The notes under the pieces are model-generated. The model was not told where the DNA came from. It searched no databases and worked only from the letters and a program-made list of their open reading frames with translations. Both the position numbers and the translations under genes were made by a program. A stretch of 64,000 bases of DNA from Flavivirga algicola (GTDB taxonomy: Bacteria; Bacteroidota; Bacteroidia; Flavobacteriales; Flavobacteriaceae), in assembly GCF_012910715.1 (NCBI RefSeq), contig NZ_JABBHF010000002.1, forward strand, positions 315,001-379,000, written 5' to 3'. Positions 1 to 9,743 of this stretch are shown here, piece by piece. Each line of letters starts with the position of its first letter. Position 1 is the stretch's first letter.

Positions 1-1
1 A

Positions 2-1117
2 AGAACTGATGAATTGGCTGCAGAAACCATTCAATTCATGATGAAAGAATTACCACAATTAGACAAAACCCGCATTGACGATGTGATTGTTGGGAATGCC
101 ATGCCTGAAGGATCCCAGGGTTTAAATATGGCTCGTCTTATCTCTTTAATGGGGTTAGATAGTGTCGATGTGCCAGGAGTCACTGTAAATCGTTTTTGTT
201 CATCTGGTATAGAAACCATAGGTATCGCAACGGCAAAAATACAATCTGGAATGGCAGATTGCATTATTGCTGGAGGTGCAGAAAGCATGAGTGCCGTACC
301 CATGACAGGATTTAAGCCTGAACTAAATTATGATATTGTAAAGGCAGGTCACGAAGATTATTATTGGGGCATGGGAAATACTGCCGAAGCTGTTGCAAAT
401 CAATTTAAAGTATCTCGTGAAGATCAAGATGAATTTGCCTACCATTCACATATGAAAGCTTTAAAAGCACAAGCCGAAAATCGTTTTCAAGATCAAATTG
501 TACCTATAGAAGTAGAGCAAACTTATATTGACTCTAATGGTAAAAAAGCTAATAAATCATACACAGTAACAAAAGATGAAGGTCCGCGTACTGGTACAAG
601 CTTAGAAGCGCTTGCCAAACTAAGACCTGTTTTTGCACAAGGTGGTAGCGTCACCGCAGGGAACTCTTCTCAAATGAGTGATGGAGCAGCCTTTGTAATG
701 GTAATGAGTGAAGAGATGGTTAAAGAATTAAATCTGGAACCCATTGCACGCTTAGTAAACTATGCAGCGGCAGGCGTTGAACCCCGAATTATGGGAATAG
801 GTCCCGTAAAAGCCATTCCAAAAGCATTAAAACAAGCTGGTTTACAACAATCAGATTTAGAGCTCATTGAATTAAACGAAGCATTCGCTTCACAATCTTT
901 AGCTGTAATTAGAGAACTAAACCTCAATCCTGACATTGTAAACGTGAACGGAGGAGCCATTGCCCTCGGACATCCTCTTGGGTGTACAGGAGCTAAACTA
1001 TCTGTACAACTATTTGATGAAATGCGCAAACGCAATATGAAAGGAAAATATGGCGCCGTTACTATGTGTGTTGGAACTGGGCAGGGAGCTTGTGGTATTT
1101 TCGAATTTTTAAATTAA
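2..1117 (+). CDS. Acetyl-CoA C-acyltransferase (thiolase), 5' end outside window
   Basis: Last step of beta-oxidation: thiolytic cleavage of 3-ketoacyl-CoA to acetyl-CoA and a shortened acyl-CoA in the cytoplasm. The nucleophilic cysteine lies in NRFCSSGIE (near base 197). The C-terminal active-site histidine is in GGAIALGHPLGCTG and the second catalytic cysteine in CVGTGQGACG, as in thiolases. The frame is open to the left edge (RTDELAAE precedes the first possible start, TTG at 14), so the gene begins before the window. About 370 of the usual 390-400 residues are present. The acyl-CoA dehydrogenase gene follows after 23 bases, so the two are probably one operon. Family is certain; FadA versus FadI type is not resolved. 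Confidence 0.95.
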   Translation, partial: RTDELAAETIQFMMKELPQLDKTRIDDVIVGNAMPEGSQGLNMARLISLMGLDSVDVPGVTVNRFCSSGIETIGIATAKIQSGMADCIIAGGAESMSAVPMTGFKPELNYDIVKAGHEDYYWGMGNTAEAVANQFKVSREDQDEFAYHSHMKALKAQAENRFQDQIVPIEVEQTYIDSNGKKANKSYTVTKDEGPRTGTSLEALAKLRPVFAQGGSVTAGNSSQMSDGAAFVMVMSEEMVKELNLEPIARLVNYAAAGVEPRIMGIGPVKAIPKALKQAGLQQSDLELIELNEAFASQSLAVIRELNLNPDIVNVNGGAIALGHPLGCTGAKLSVQLFDEMRKRNMKGKYGAVTMCVGTGQGACGIFEFLN

Positions 1118-1140
1118 AAACAACCCAAATAATAATTAAA

Positions 1141-2952
1141 ATGGAAGCATCAGAAAAAGATATTTTACGTGGCGGACAATTCTTAGTTAAAGAAACCAAT
1201 TGTGAAGACATATTCACACCCGAAGATTTCAATGAGGATCAGTTGATGATGAAAGAAGCTGTAACTGAATTTGTAGATAGAGAAATTTGGGTAAAAAAAG
1301 CACAATTTGAAAAAAAGGACTATGCCTTAACAGAATCCTGTATGCAAAAAGCTGGTGAACTCGGATTTTTGAGTGTTTCTGTACCAGCAGAATACGGTGG
1401 TATGGGTATGGGCTTTGTAGATACCATGTTGGTTTGCGACTATATATCTGGCGCCACTGGTTCTTTCAGTACAGCTTTTGGCGCCCACACAGGAATAGGA
1501 ACCATGCCTATTACATTATATGGAACCGAAGAACAAAAACAAAAATATGTCCCAAAATTAGCTTCTGGTGAGTGGTTCGGTGCTTATTGCTTAACAGAGC
1601 CTAGTGCTGGTAGTGATGCCAATTCTGGAAAGACCAAAGCAGTACTTTCTAATGATGGAAAAAGTTATAGCATTACTGGACAGAAAATGTGGATTTCTAA
1701 TGCTGGATTTTGTAGTTTAATGATTGTTTTTGCCCGCATTGAAGACGATAAGAATATTACAGGTTTTATTGTGGAATACGATCCAGAAAACCCTAATGGT
1801 ATTACCATGGGGGAAGAAGAACACAAACTAGGTATTCGTGCATCGTCAACAAGACAAGTATTCTTTAATGATACTGTTGTCCCTATTGAAAATATGTTAT
1901 CTACAAGAGGAAACGGCTTTAAAATAGCCATGAATGCGTTAAATGTAGGTAGAATTAAATTGGCAGCTGCATGTTTAGATGCTCAAAGACGTACTATTAC
2001 AGAATCTGTTAAATATGCTAATGAACGCGTTCAATTTAAAACACCTATTTCCAGCTTTGGTGCTATTCGTCAGAAGATAGCAGAAATGGCAACCAACTGT
2101 TGGGTTGGAGAAGCAGCTAGCTATAGAGCTGCAAAAAACATTGAAGACCGTATTGAACTTAGAAAGCATAATGGAAAAGATACGCACCAAGAAGCTGAAC
2201 TAAAAGGTGTCGAGGAATATGCTATCGAATGTTCTATTTTAAAAGTAGCCGTTTCAGAATTTACGCAAAGATGCACCGATGAAGGTATTCAAATATTTGG
2301 GGGCATGGGCTTCTCAGAAGAGACACCTATTGAATCTGCTTGGAGAGATGCACGTATAGCAAGGATTTATGAAGGCACTAATGAAATAAATAGAATGCTT
2401 TCCATAGGCATGCTTATCAAAAAAGCTATGAAAGGTCATGTAGATGTACTAACACCTGCCATGGCTGTTAAAGATGAATTAGTAGGCATTCCTTCTTTTG
2501 ACGTACCTGATTATTCTGAATTATTTTCTGAAGAAAAAAATATTATAAAGAACCTTAAAAAACTTTTCTTAATGGTAGCTGGAGCTGCTTTACAGAAATA
2601 CGGTGAAAAAATTGAAGAGCAACAACAATTAATGTTGGCTGCATCAGATATATTAATTCAGATCTATTTGGCCGAATCTGCCATTCTTCGCGCAGAAAAA
2701 ATAGCCCAAAAAGAAGGTGAAGATCAAACAAAAGAACAAATAGCCATGGCAAAGTTAAACTTATTTCATGCCATTGATGTTATCGAAACAGCTGGTAAAC
2801 ACTCCATCATTTCATTCTCTTCAGGCGATGAGCAACGTATGATGCTTATGGGATTAAAACGTTACATCAAATATGTTAATATGCCAAACATCATTGAATT
2901 AAGACATATTATTGCCGAAAAAGTGATTAAAGAAAATAAATACTGTTTTTAG
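1141..2952 (+). CDS. Acyl-CoA dehydrogenase, long form with C-terminal extension
   Basis: FAD enzyme for the first, alpha-beta dehydrogenation step of beta-oxidation. The FAD/substrate signature is CLTEPSAGSDANSG (about residues 148-161), and the flavin-proximal YEGTNEINRM stretch carries the usual C-terminal-half glutamate. It is 603 aa, longer than the 380-aa classical enzyme. The extra ~180 residues after the core match the extended bacterial forms (VLCAD/ACAD9-like) with a C-terminal helical domain. The open frame extends upstream to 1066, but that part overlaps the thiolase. The ATG at 1141 (MEASEKDILRGG) follows the thiolase stop by 23 bases and is preferred. A hairpin terminator follows. 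Confidence 0.94.
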   Translation: MEASEKDILRGGQFLVKETNCEDIFTPEDFNEDQLMMKEAVTEFVDREIWVKKAQFEKKDYALTESCMQKAGELGFLSVSVPAEYGGMGMGFVDTMLVCDYISGATGSFSTAFGAHTGIGTMPITLYGTEEQKQKYVPKLASGEWFGAYCLTEPSAGSDANSGKTKAVLSNDGKSYSITGQKMWISNAGFCSLMIVFARIEDDKNITGFIVEYDPENPNGITMGEEEHKLGIRASSTRQVFFNDTVVPIENMLSTRGNGFKIAMNALNVGRIKLAAACLDAQRRTITESVKYANERVQFKTPISSFGAIRQKIAEMATNCWVGEAASYRAAKNIEDRIELRKHNGKDTHQEAELKGVEEYAIECSILKVAVSEFTQRCTDEGIQIFGGMGFSEETPIESAWRDARIARIYEGTNEINRMLSIGMLIKKAMKGHVDVLTPAMAVKDELVGIPSFDVPDYSELFSEEKNIIKNLKKLFLMVAGAALQKYGEKIEEQQQLMLAASDILIQIYLAESAILRAEKIAQKEGEDQTKEQIAMAKLNLFHAIDVIETAGKHSIISFSSGDEQRMMLMGLKRYIKYVNMPNIIELRHIIAEKVIKENKYCF

Positions 2953-2986
2953 TATAAATGAAATAATTTGTGACTAACTCAATTCT

Positions 2987-3027
2987 AAAAACGCTCCGGA
3001 TGTATTTTCGTGGCGTTTTTATTTTTT
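2987..3027 (+). terminator. Intrinsic terminator after the beta-oxidation operon
   Basis: Arms AAAAACGC (2987-2994) and GCGTTTTT (3013-3020) pair perfectly, followed by a T-rich tract (ATTTTTTAT), 34 bases after the acyl-CoA dehydrogenase stop. Confidence 0.75.
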
Positions 3028-3054
3028 ATAGAGCTTTCAACACACATAATAATT

Positions 3055-3090
3055 AGGCAAATATCACAACTTTTATGTTGGGTATTGCCT
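3055..3090. repeat. Imperfect hairpin in the intergenic region
   Basis: AGGCAAATATCACAAC and GTTGGGTATTGCCT form an imperfect stem around a TTTTAT loop, followed by TTTT. It lies between the terminator at 2987 and the M1 peptidase promoter. It could be a second terminator or a small insertion; nothing further can be said. Confidence 0.4.
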
Positions 3091-3178
3091 TTTGAAAAAA
3101 CCTAGTGTTTTTGAATAATATTTTTAGAAGTATAATGACTTAGCCAAAAATTAACAAATCCTTAAGAACCTTTTTAAT

Positions 3179-3186
3179 TAATTTTG
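3179..3186 (+). promoter_or_regulatory. Bacteroidota -7 box for the M1 peptidase
   Basis: TAATTTTG matches the Bacteroidota -7 consensus TAnnTTTG exactly. Transcription would begin near 3191, downstream of the TTG at 3184 and upstream of the ATG at 3202. This argues for the ATG as translation start. Confidence 0.5.
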
Positions 3187-3201
3187 AACAAAGTTGAAAT
3201 A

Positions 3202-4848
3202 ATGATCTACCGCTTATATCTATTACTCTTTTTCTCAATAATTCAGTGTGCCTTTGTAAACGCCCAAGAAATACTTTCAGAGAAAAATAATTTTACTAGG
3301 CAAGATACTTTAAGAGGTTCTATAACGCCAGAACGTTCTTGGTGGGATTTAAACTATTATCATCTAGACATTAAAGTAGATCCAGATAAAAAATTCATTT
3401 CGGGAAAAAATACGATTCAATATACCGTTTTAAAAGATTATTCGGTGATGCAAATTGATCTACAGCCCCCACTACACCTTACCAAAGCTGTTCAAAATGG
3501 TAGAGAATTAAAAATAAAGCATGATGGTAATGCCCATTTTATAAACCTTCTTGAAAAGCAAAAAACAGGAACCACAAATACAATTGAAGTTTATTATGAA
3601 GGGCTCCCTAAAGAAGCCGTAAGAGCACCTTGGGATGGTGGTATTTCATGGAAAAAGGATAAAAACGGAAACCACTTCATAGCCTCCTCTTGCCAGGGTT
3701 TAGGTGCTAGTGTATGGTGGCCTTGTAAAGATCATATGTATGACGAGGTAGACAGCATGCTTATTAGCGTCAATGTGCCTAAAGGTTTAATGAATATTTC
3801 CAATGGTAGGTTAAGACGTGTAGAGCAATATACAGATTCAAAAACGTACAGTTGGTTTGTTAAAAACCCTATAAATAATTACGGAGTCAATATCAATATT
3901 GGCGATTATGTTAATTTTTCTGAGGTTTATAATGGACAAGGTGGGCGACTGGATCTGGATTATTATGTTTTAAAAGATAATTTAGACAAAGCCAAAGAAC
4001 ATTTTAAAGATGTTCCCAAAATGATGAAAGCTTTCGAGCATTGGTTTGGTCAGTACCCTTTTTATGCAGATAGTTTTAAACTTGTTGAAGTCCCCTATTT
4101 GGGTATGGAACACCAAAGCTGTGTGACCTACGGTAACCAGTATAAAAAAGGGTATTTAGGAAGTGACTTATCTGGTACAGGATGGGGTTTAAAATTCGAT
4201 TTTATCATTATACATGAATCTGGTCACGAATGGTTTGCTAATAATATTACCAACAAAGACATGGCAGATATGTGGATACATGAAAGTTTTACAACCTATT
4301 CTGAAAATCTATTTTTAGATTACTACTATGGTAAAGAAGCTGCGGCCGATTATGTGATTGGTACTCGAAGAAGTATTCTAAACGACCGACCTTTAATAGG
4401 GTATTATAATGTTAATAACGGAGGGTCTAGTGATATGTATTTTAAAGGCGCTAACATGTTACATACGCTTAGGCAACTTATTGAGGACGATGAAAAATGG
4501 CGAAAAATTTTACGTGGATTAAATAAGGACTTTTTTCACCAAACAGTTACAACCCAACAAATTGAAAGTTATTTAAGTAAAAAAACGGGTATCGATCTTA
4601 CCGAGTTTTTTAATCAATATCTTAGAACAACTAAAATCCCAACACTTGAATATTCTATCGAAAATAATGAATTGAAATATCGTTGGACCAATATCGTTGA
4701 TAAATTTGATATGCCTGTTCAAGTTCGTATTAATGGATATGACCAATGGCTCTTTCCAAAATCTGACTGGAAAACAATGGCTACGGAATTAAAAATCATG
4801 TCTTTTGAAGTAGATCGTGATTTTTATATCGAAACAAACAAACTATAA
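3202..4848 (+). CDS. Secreted M1-family zinc aminopeptidase
   Basis: Metallopeptidase with the gluzincin motif HESGHEW (HEXXH, about residues 337-341) and the third zinc ligand in the following WIHESF, 18 residues downstream as in M1 enzymes. The exopeptidase GAMEN-like loop appears as LGMEH. The N terminus MIYRLYLLLFFSIIQC...NAQ is a signal peptide ending at Ala-Gln, so the product is exported (periplasm or surface). It has 548 residues and lacks the large C-terminal helical domain of full-length aminopeptidase N, like many Bacteroidota M1 proteins. The frame opens at TTG 3184, but the ATG at 3202 starts exactly at the signal peptide and lies after the predicted transcription start. Confidence 0.9.
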   Translation: MIYRLYLLLFFSIIQCAFVNAQEILSEKNNFTRQDTLRGSITPERSWWDLNYYHLDIKVDPDKKFISGKNTIQYTVLKDYSVMQIDLQPPLHLTKAVQNGRELKIKHDGNAHFINLLEKQKTGTTNTIEVYYEGLPKEAVRAPWDGGISWKKDKNGNHFIASSCQGLGASVWWPCKDHMYDEVDSMLISVNVPKGLMNISNGRLRRVEQYTDSKTYSWFVKNPINNYGVNINIGDYVNFSEVYNGQGGRLDLDYYVLKDNLDKAKEHFKDVPKMMKAFEHWFGQYPFYADSFKLVEVPYLGMEHQSCVTYGNQYKKGYLGSDLSGTGWGLKFDFIIIHESGHEWFANNITNKDMADMWIHESFTTYSENLFLDYYYGKEAAADYVIGTRRSILNDRPLIGYYNVNNGGSSDMYFKGANMLHTLRQLIEDDEKWRKILRGLNKDFFHQTVTTQQIESYLSKKTGIDLTEFFNQYLRTTKIPTLEYSIENNELKYRWTNIVDKFDMPVQVRINGYDQWLFPKSDWKTMATELKIMSFEVDRDFYIETNKL

Positions 4849-4851
4849 ACA

Positions 4852-5424
4852 GTGGAGATTACTGAATTATATTTTAAGACGGATACAGAATGGCGTGACT
4901 GGTTAGATAAAAACCATAATGTTTCCAATGGCATTTATCTTATTCTTTATAAAATAGAAACTAAAAAACCTTCCATGCGATGGGAAGAAGCAGTAAAAGT
5001 AGCACTTTGTTACGGTTGGATAGATTCTACTGTAAAAAGCTTGGGTAATGGTAAACGTCGACAGCGATTCTCTCCAAGAAACCCTAAAAGTGTATGGAGT
5101 GCCCTAAACAAGAGACACATAAAAGAACTAACGGACAATAATTTAATGCACGAAAGCGGTTTTAAAATTATTGAAATTGGAAAACAAAATGGGAGCTGGA
5201 ATGCCTTAGATGATGTGGAAAAAGGTATTGTGCCCGAAGCGCTGCAATTGGCTTTTGATAAAAACCCTATCGCCTTTAATAATTTCAATAATTTTGCTCC
5301 TTCATACAGGAAAGGTTATTTATATTGGTTTAATCAGGCTAAAAGAGAAGCGACTAAACAAAAGCGCATTGCTGAAATCATCAAACTTTGTGAAGCTAAT
5401 GTGAAAGATAGAGGGAATTGGTAG
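4852..5424 (+). CDS. YdeI/OmpD-associated family protein
   Basis: 190-residue cytoplasmic protein of the YdeI family. It has the N-terminal region with EEAVKVALCYGWIDS and R-Q-R-F-S-P-R-N-P, and the C-terminal helical tail YWFNQAKREATKQKRI typical of the family (annotated in databases as bacteriocin-protection or OmpD-associated). Biochemical function is unknown. It starts with GTG three bases after the M1 peptidase stop, so the two are almost certainly co-transcribed. A related C-terminal tail recurs in the 58488 gene, and a DUF1905 protein of the same wider group is at 37510. Confidence 0.85.
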   Translation: MEITELYFKTDTEWRDWLDKNHNVSNGIYLILYKIETKKPSMRWEEAVKVALCYGWIDSTVKSLGNGKRRQRFSPRNPKSVWSALNKRHIKELTDNNLMHESGFKIIEIGKQNGSWNALDDVEKGIVPEALQLAFDKNPIAFNNFNNFAPSYRKGYLYWFNQAKREATKQKRIAEIIKLCEANVKDRGNW

Positions 5425-5464
5425 TTACCAAACCTCACTAATAAAATTCATATAGTATAAATAA

Positions 5465-6327
5465 ATGGAGTATTATTTTTTAATAAGTTACGGAAATAGA
5501 AACCAATATATAAGTGTAAAAAATCTCTTTTTCTCAGATAAGGTAGACAACAAAAGGGTACATCAATATGATGGTAGGTATAGATATGAAAAAAATGTTA
5601 TATACGAAAAAAGTAATTTCGATGTCTTATTAACAGATCTTTATTCTGACAAAGAGCATAAAGCACATTGGAATAATATGTTTGCCGCTGCGCAATTGGC
5701 AGAACACCCCGAAGAACAGAAAAATGGGGAGATGTATTAGGCTGTACTGGAAAATTAATTGCTAATAAAAAGGTTAAAGATATATTCATGAATTTTTGTG
5801 ACTTACCGTCAACCGAATACATACCTATAGGCCTCAGAGATGAGACTATAAAATTACCCATGAGCTATTTTTTAATAAACCCCTTATTAGAAATCGATGT
5901 TTTAAATTACCAGGCTTCTTTGTTTACTTTCTTTTTTGATGAATCTCAAAGTGGTACAAAAGAGGTCATCCTCGATTCTAACAAACTAAAAAATGCGCCT
6001 AATGTATTTAGGATCAAACACGAATACTTCTATATTGTTATTAGTCAAGTTGTTGTCGATGAATTAAAAAAGCACAATATTTCTAATTTAGAGATTAAAA
6101 AAATACCTCAGCTCCCAAAAGAAAACACTATTGACGATGAACAATATAAATTAAATACAGCTCTTTTCTCTGCTTCAGAGCATAACGAATTTGAATTGGC
6201 GATATCAATGGTTAAAAGAGGTGCTAATATTAATTACACCAGTCCTAAAGGAACATCTACTTTGCAAATATTGCAAGAAAAAGGACAAACACAGATAATT
6301 GATCTTTTCAATAAGTTGAAGCCTTGA
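5465..6327 (+). pseudogene. Imm11-like (DUF1629) / ankyrin protein, split by a -1 frameshift
   Basis: Two open frames read as one protein. Frame one (5465-5740) ends HPEEQKNGEMY-stop. The next frame is open through the same DNA (KWGDVLGCTGKLIANKK) and continues to 6327. One missing base in the AAAAATGGGG tract at 5719-5728 explains the break; adding one A gives EEQKKWGDV. The middle part (IDVLNYQASLF, NVFRIKHEYFYIVISQ) resembles DUF1629/Imm11 immunity proteins of polymorphic toxin systems. The last 60 residues (LFSASEHNEFELAISMVKRG) form an ankyrin-type repeat. No toxin gene is adjacent. It could be a real pseudogene or a homopolymer sequencing error. The Imm11 assignment is moderate. Confidence 0.65.
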
Positions 6328-6428
6328 AAATGTAAATTTGACCCTCATGCAATTTTAGGATTTAATAAAACACTCCTATAGTTATATACAGTAATACATT
6401 GATCCAAAAAATTGTAACTATACTGAAA

Positions 6429-6454
6429 AGGGCTCAACTAATAAGCTAAGCCCT
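6429..6454. terminator. Hairpin between converging genes
   Basis: AGGGCT (6429-6434) pairs with AGCCCT (6449-6454) around a 14-base loop. It sits between the plus-strand ankyrin gene and the minus-strand beta-helix gene, with a short T run on each side, so it may serve both. Confidence 0.5.
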
Positions 6455-6502
6455 CAATAATTTTATTTACACACTTTAAGAGATAAGTGGCCTATAACAA
6501 TT

Positions 6503-9493
6503 TTATTCCTTTATAATTTTTAAAACTTTTGGTTTTTTACTTCCAGTTTTTATAGATGCAAAGTAGATACCTGCTGGCTTTCCATTTATATCTAATTGCG
6601 CCTTACCATTATTAACGGGATATACTTTCGATGAAACTAATTGTGAAAACATATTATACACCTCTATTGTTACATTTTTAAGAGGCATAGATAGCGTTAT
6701 AACAAAATCTCCTTTCGTGGGGTTTGGTGATACTGAAACTATACCATCCATTGTTTTAGTGAATACCCCTTCACAATCGACACTTGTTTTTACTTTTATA
6801 ACATCACCATATTTGGCATTTACAGAAAAAGAACGAGATGATGTTTGCAAAACTATTTCGTTATTTACAAGCACTTCAAAAGGTAATGTTCCTTCTGCAA
6901 TTTCAATAGCTACTTCCTTTGAATTTGTACTTGCTTTCCCTGTTACCGAGGTACCTGACTCTATGTCTAAACCATAACATTGAGTAGCGCTATTAACTGT
7001 ATTGGTAATACATAATTCGTAAGAGCCTGGAACCAGATCTTCTATAGTCCATTCGTTAGTAAAATTAATATCAGCACCTCCATCAAGGTTTGCAATATAG
7101 GTACCACTATCTTTTGCTTGAATTTTTATTTGCCCGTTAGCTTTATCTACACAGGTTTCTCCTATGGCTTTTACTGTATAGCTATCATCTCCAACAGCAG
7201 TATTAAGACAATAAATCGTTTCATATACGACCTTACCAGAGTTAAAATAGGTCAATTGATTAACAGTAGCATCATCATAAGGCTCTTGAAAAACCAACCT
7301 ATCTGCAAAATAATCTTTCACAGCCTTTCTGTAAACATTTTTATCAGGAACATCACATCTATAGTCATCTTTGTACAAGCCAATCTGATCAAATGGGATA
7401 TTTGGATAACCTGCTGGTTGTGTTCCATTATAACTAAAATTCAAAGCATTTGGATTTGTAAATATTCCTAGATCAATGTCTGTACTATTCGCTGTATTGG
7501 GAATTCCTGTTGGGCTGTCAAAATTATCATTATTATCATAGAAATAATTATCACTAAAATCACAGCCATAAGGAAGCATCTTCTTATTTGCAAAATAATC
7601 GTTCATCAATTGAGCGAAACGTGGATAACGATTTTCCCAAAATGGACTTATACGGTCAATCCAGTTATCTGCGGTTAATCCAGTTTGCCAACCATTAATT
7701 CCAACAACTTTTAATGCCCTACCAATATAATTTTTTTTGTTTGTGCTTTCAGGATCGTTAACAAGGAAATCCATGCAGTCGTTATATACGTTTGCATATA
7801 TTGGGTCGTCAACCAATCGGTTTGAATTTTTAATCCCATGATCACTGCCCATAACTATATTTCGGTGAATCTTATGCTGTCCCCCAGATCCCATTTTTAT
7901 ACCATTTTGACCTCCTCTAAAAAATACATTTTCATGTGTAAGATCACCCGCATCCCAGTCATCAAAATGAATGCCCGCTCTACCTAAAGGGTCTCCAGGA
8001 AACGTCATCATATGGTGATAAAAATTGTGCCTAAACGTATTATTAAAAGTAAACAATCCATTACCTCCATACATAGAACCTCCATCTCCTTCTTCTACCC
8101 CTGTATTAAAAACTTCGTTTTTTTCAATCACATGATCTAAGCCGTAAAAAGTGAAGGGTTGCCCATTTGTATTATGGATTAAATTGTTTCTAAACGTATT
8201 TGCAACACCTTTAATAGCACAAGCCTTACCATAAAAATCTTTTCTATCAATCACTGTATAATGGCAATTCTCCATAACATTATTTCCAGCTTCCGCAGAA
8301 TTATTATCATAACCACCTCCATAGAATCTTACACCATCTGAATCAATAAAATCACAACTCTGTATTATACTATTTGACGTTTCGGGCCAAAAGTTAATTG
8401 AAGTCATATTGGAAACATTTCTAAATACAATACCAGCTATTTTTATATGAGAGCAACTATTTCTAACATTGATGGCTCCATCTCCACCTGTTTGCCTTGT
8501 TCCTAAATTTTGTATCTGAAGTTTCTCAATTGTAATATCACTTGCACTATCAATATAGATAAACTCTGTGCCCGTCCAAAGTGAAATTTCTGAATTTTCC
8601 GAGATAGGTGAAGTTGGATATACATATAACTTATTATCTATTTCATCAAAAAACCATTCGCCTGGTGTGTCAAGTTCATAGAGAATATTGGTAAAATAAA
8701 CCTTTTTAAGTCGATTTACTTCTCTAGTCTCAATCCCGTAAGCTGTACCATTAACTAGCCGTATATAATCTCCATTAGATTTTACTGTAGCTACTAACGC
8801 AGTTTCATTTAACCAAAGTGCAGATGTATAGCCTTTCATTTGCAACTTTTTATTTCTTATAATTTCCTTTTCCCAGGCATCAATATCATATGTGTGGCTT
8901 CGAAGTTTAAAAACAGGACCTTTGGGGTCTTCATATGTCCCTGTTGTATTTACAGACTCGTTTCCATTTATGACCTGCTCTTTTCTAAAAACAGCGAATC
9001 CTTCATTAGGAAACCTTGCAATATTTAAAGCTTTACCATTAAATGAAATCAAAGAATTTGGGTTTTTAAGCAACTCTATTAATTCCGTATCTGTAATCTG
9101 AGCTGAATATAATTTATCAACAACACTACTCTTAATACGACCCGATAAATCGTCCTCAACCAAAGAAAAATTATTTGGATTAATATTTGTCCCTCCATCA
9201 AAAATAACTTTATCATTTTGATACCCACTAATTTTTAAACCTGAATGCTGTGAGGTCAGATTTATTCTTTGATCAAAAGTATAGGTACCTTCTTTGATCC
9301 AAATTGTTTTTGCCCCAGTTGATACAGACTTCTCAACAGCAGCTGAAAGTGTTGCTAATGGGTTATTAATTGATCCATCATTATTATCACTACCGTTTGT
9401 AGCAATATATAATTCAGTTTGCGAATTAATATGGAAACTAAAAATTAGTGTGAAAAATGCAATAAGTAATTGTACTTTTTTTATTTTTTTCAT
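6503..9493 (-). CDS. Secreted right-handed beta-helix protein with T9SS sorting domain
   Basis: 996 residues. A signal peptide (MKKIKKVQLLIAFF...NSQ) is followed by the DUF1565-like opening LYIATNGSDNNDGSINNPLA that begins many pectate-lyase-fold carbohydrate enzymes. A parallel beta-helix with recurring N-x-I/F segments spans about residues 300-600. The phrase LDTPGEWFFDEIDNKLYVYP is also found in large beta-helix glycosidases such as GH141-type proteins, but I cannot assign a CAZy family. The C terminus carries VSVSPNPTKGDF and ends PKVLKIIKE, a T9SS type A sorting domain. It is therefore exported and probably surface-anchored, acting on an extracellular polysaccharide (inference). It shares strand and secretion route with the GH8 enzyme upstream. 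Confidence 0.85.
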   Translation of the reverse strand: MKKIKKVQLLIAFFTLIFSFHINSQTELYIATNGSDNNDGSINNPLATLSAAVEKSVSTGAKTIWIKEGTYTFDQRINLTSQHSGLKISGYQNDKVIFDGGTNINPNNFSLVEDDLSGRIKSSVVDKLYSAQITDTELIELLKNPNSLISFNGKALNIARFPNEGFAVFRKEQVINGNESVNTTGTYEDPKGPVFKLRSHTYDIDAWEKEIIRNKKLQMKGYTSALWLNETALVATVKSNGDYIRLVNGTAYGIETREVNRLKKVYFTNILYELDTPGEWFFDEIDNKLYVYPTSPISENSEISLWTGTEFIYIDSASDITIEKLQIQNLGTRQTGGDGAINVRNSCSHIKIAGIVFRNVSNMTSINFWPETSNSIIQSCDFIDSDGVRFYGGGYDNNSAEAGNNVMENCHYTVIDRKDFYGKACAIKGVANTFRNNLIHNTNGQPFTFYGLDHVIEKNEVFNTGVEEGDGGSMYGGNGLFTFNNTFRHNFYHHMMTFPGDPLGRAGIHFDDWDAGDLTHENVFFRGGQNGIKMGSGGQHKIHRNIVMGSDHGIKNSNRLVDDPIYANVYNDCMDFLVNDPESTNKKNYIGRALKVVGINGWQTGLTADNWIDRISPFWENRYPRFAQLMNDYFANKKMLPYGCDFSDNYFYDNNDNFDSPTGIPNTANSTDIDLGIFTNPNALNFSYNGTQPAGYPNIPFDQIGLYKDDYRCDVPDKNVYRKAVKDYFADRLVFQEPYDDATVNQLTYFNSGKVVYETIYCLNTAVGDDSYTVKAIGETCVDKANGQIKIQAKDSGTYIANLDGGADINFTNEWTIEDLVPGSYELCITNTVNSATQCYGLDIESGTSVTGKASTNSKEVAIEIAEGTLPFEVLVNNEIVLQTSSRSFSVNAKYGDVIKVKTSVDCEGVFTKTMDGIVSVSPNPTKGDFVITLSMPLKNVTIEVYNMFSQLVSSKVYPVNNGKAQLDINGKPAGIYFASIKTGSKKPKVLKIIKE

Positions 9494-9743
9494 TATTTAA
9501 TATTGTAGGTTATAGCCCATTACAATAAAAACATAGCTTTGTTTTTCATATATATTAGCTATTTTATTCTATTAATTGTATGGCCTTATTTTAATTAGGT
9601 ACTAAATTACTTTATTCATAGATACCTCAGTCAAGCATATAATTCATTTTAGGTGTATAAATTGTTCTTTAAACAAAAAAGTGAAGTGGTATTCATTAAA
9701 AATGCTAAGTTTTAAATAGTTTTATTCTTAATTGCTGAACAAA
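9494..9743. other. Intergenic, 250 bases
   Basis: Very AT-rich spacer between two minus-strand secreted-enzyme genes. I see no open frame, strong hairpin or repeat. TATGTTTT on the minus strand near 9525 is a 7/8 match to the -7 box for the beta-helix gene. Confidence 0.4.

Noticed and set aside
3184-3201. TTG 3184 as start of the M1 peptidase
   Set aside because: It lies inside the predicted -7 box, and the six extra residues precede a complete signal peptide starting at ATG 3202.
5710-5745. Programmed -1 frameshifting in the Imm11-like gene
   Set aside because: In the zero frame the heptamer is GAAAAAT, not X-XXY-YYZ, and I see no downstream stem; a base loss or sequencing error is simpler.
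7118-7471. 117-codon plus-strand open frame
   Set aside because: Antisense to the beta-helix protein, with no family resemblance.
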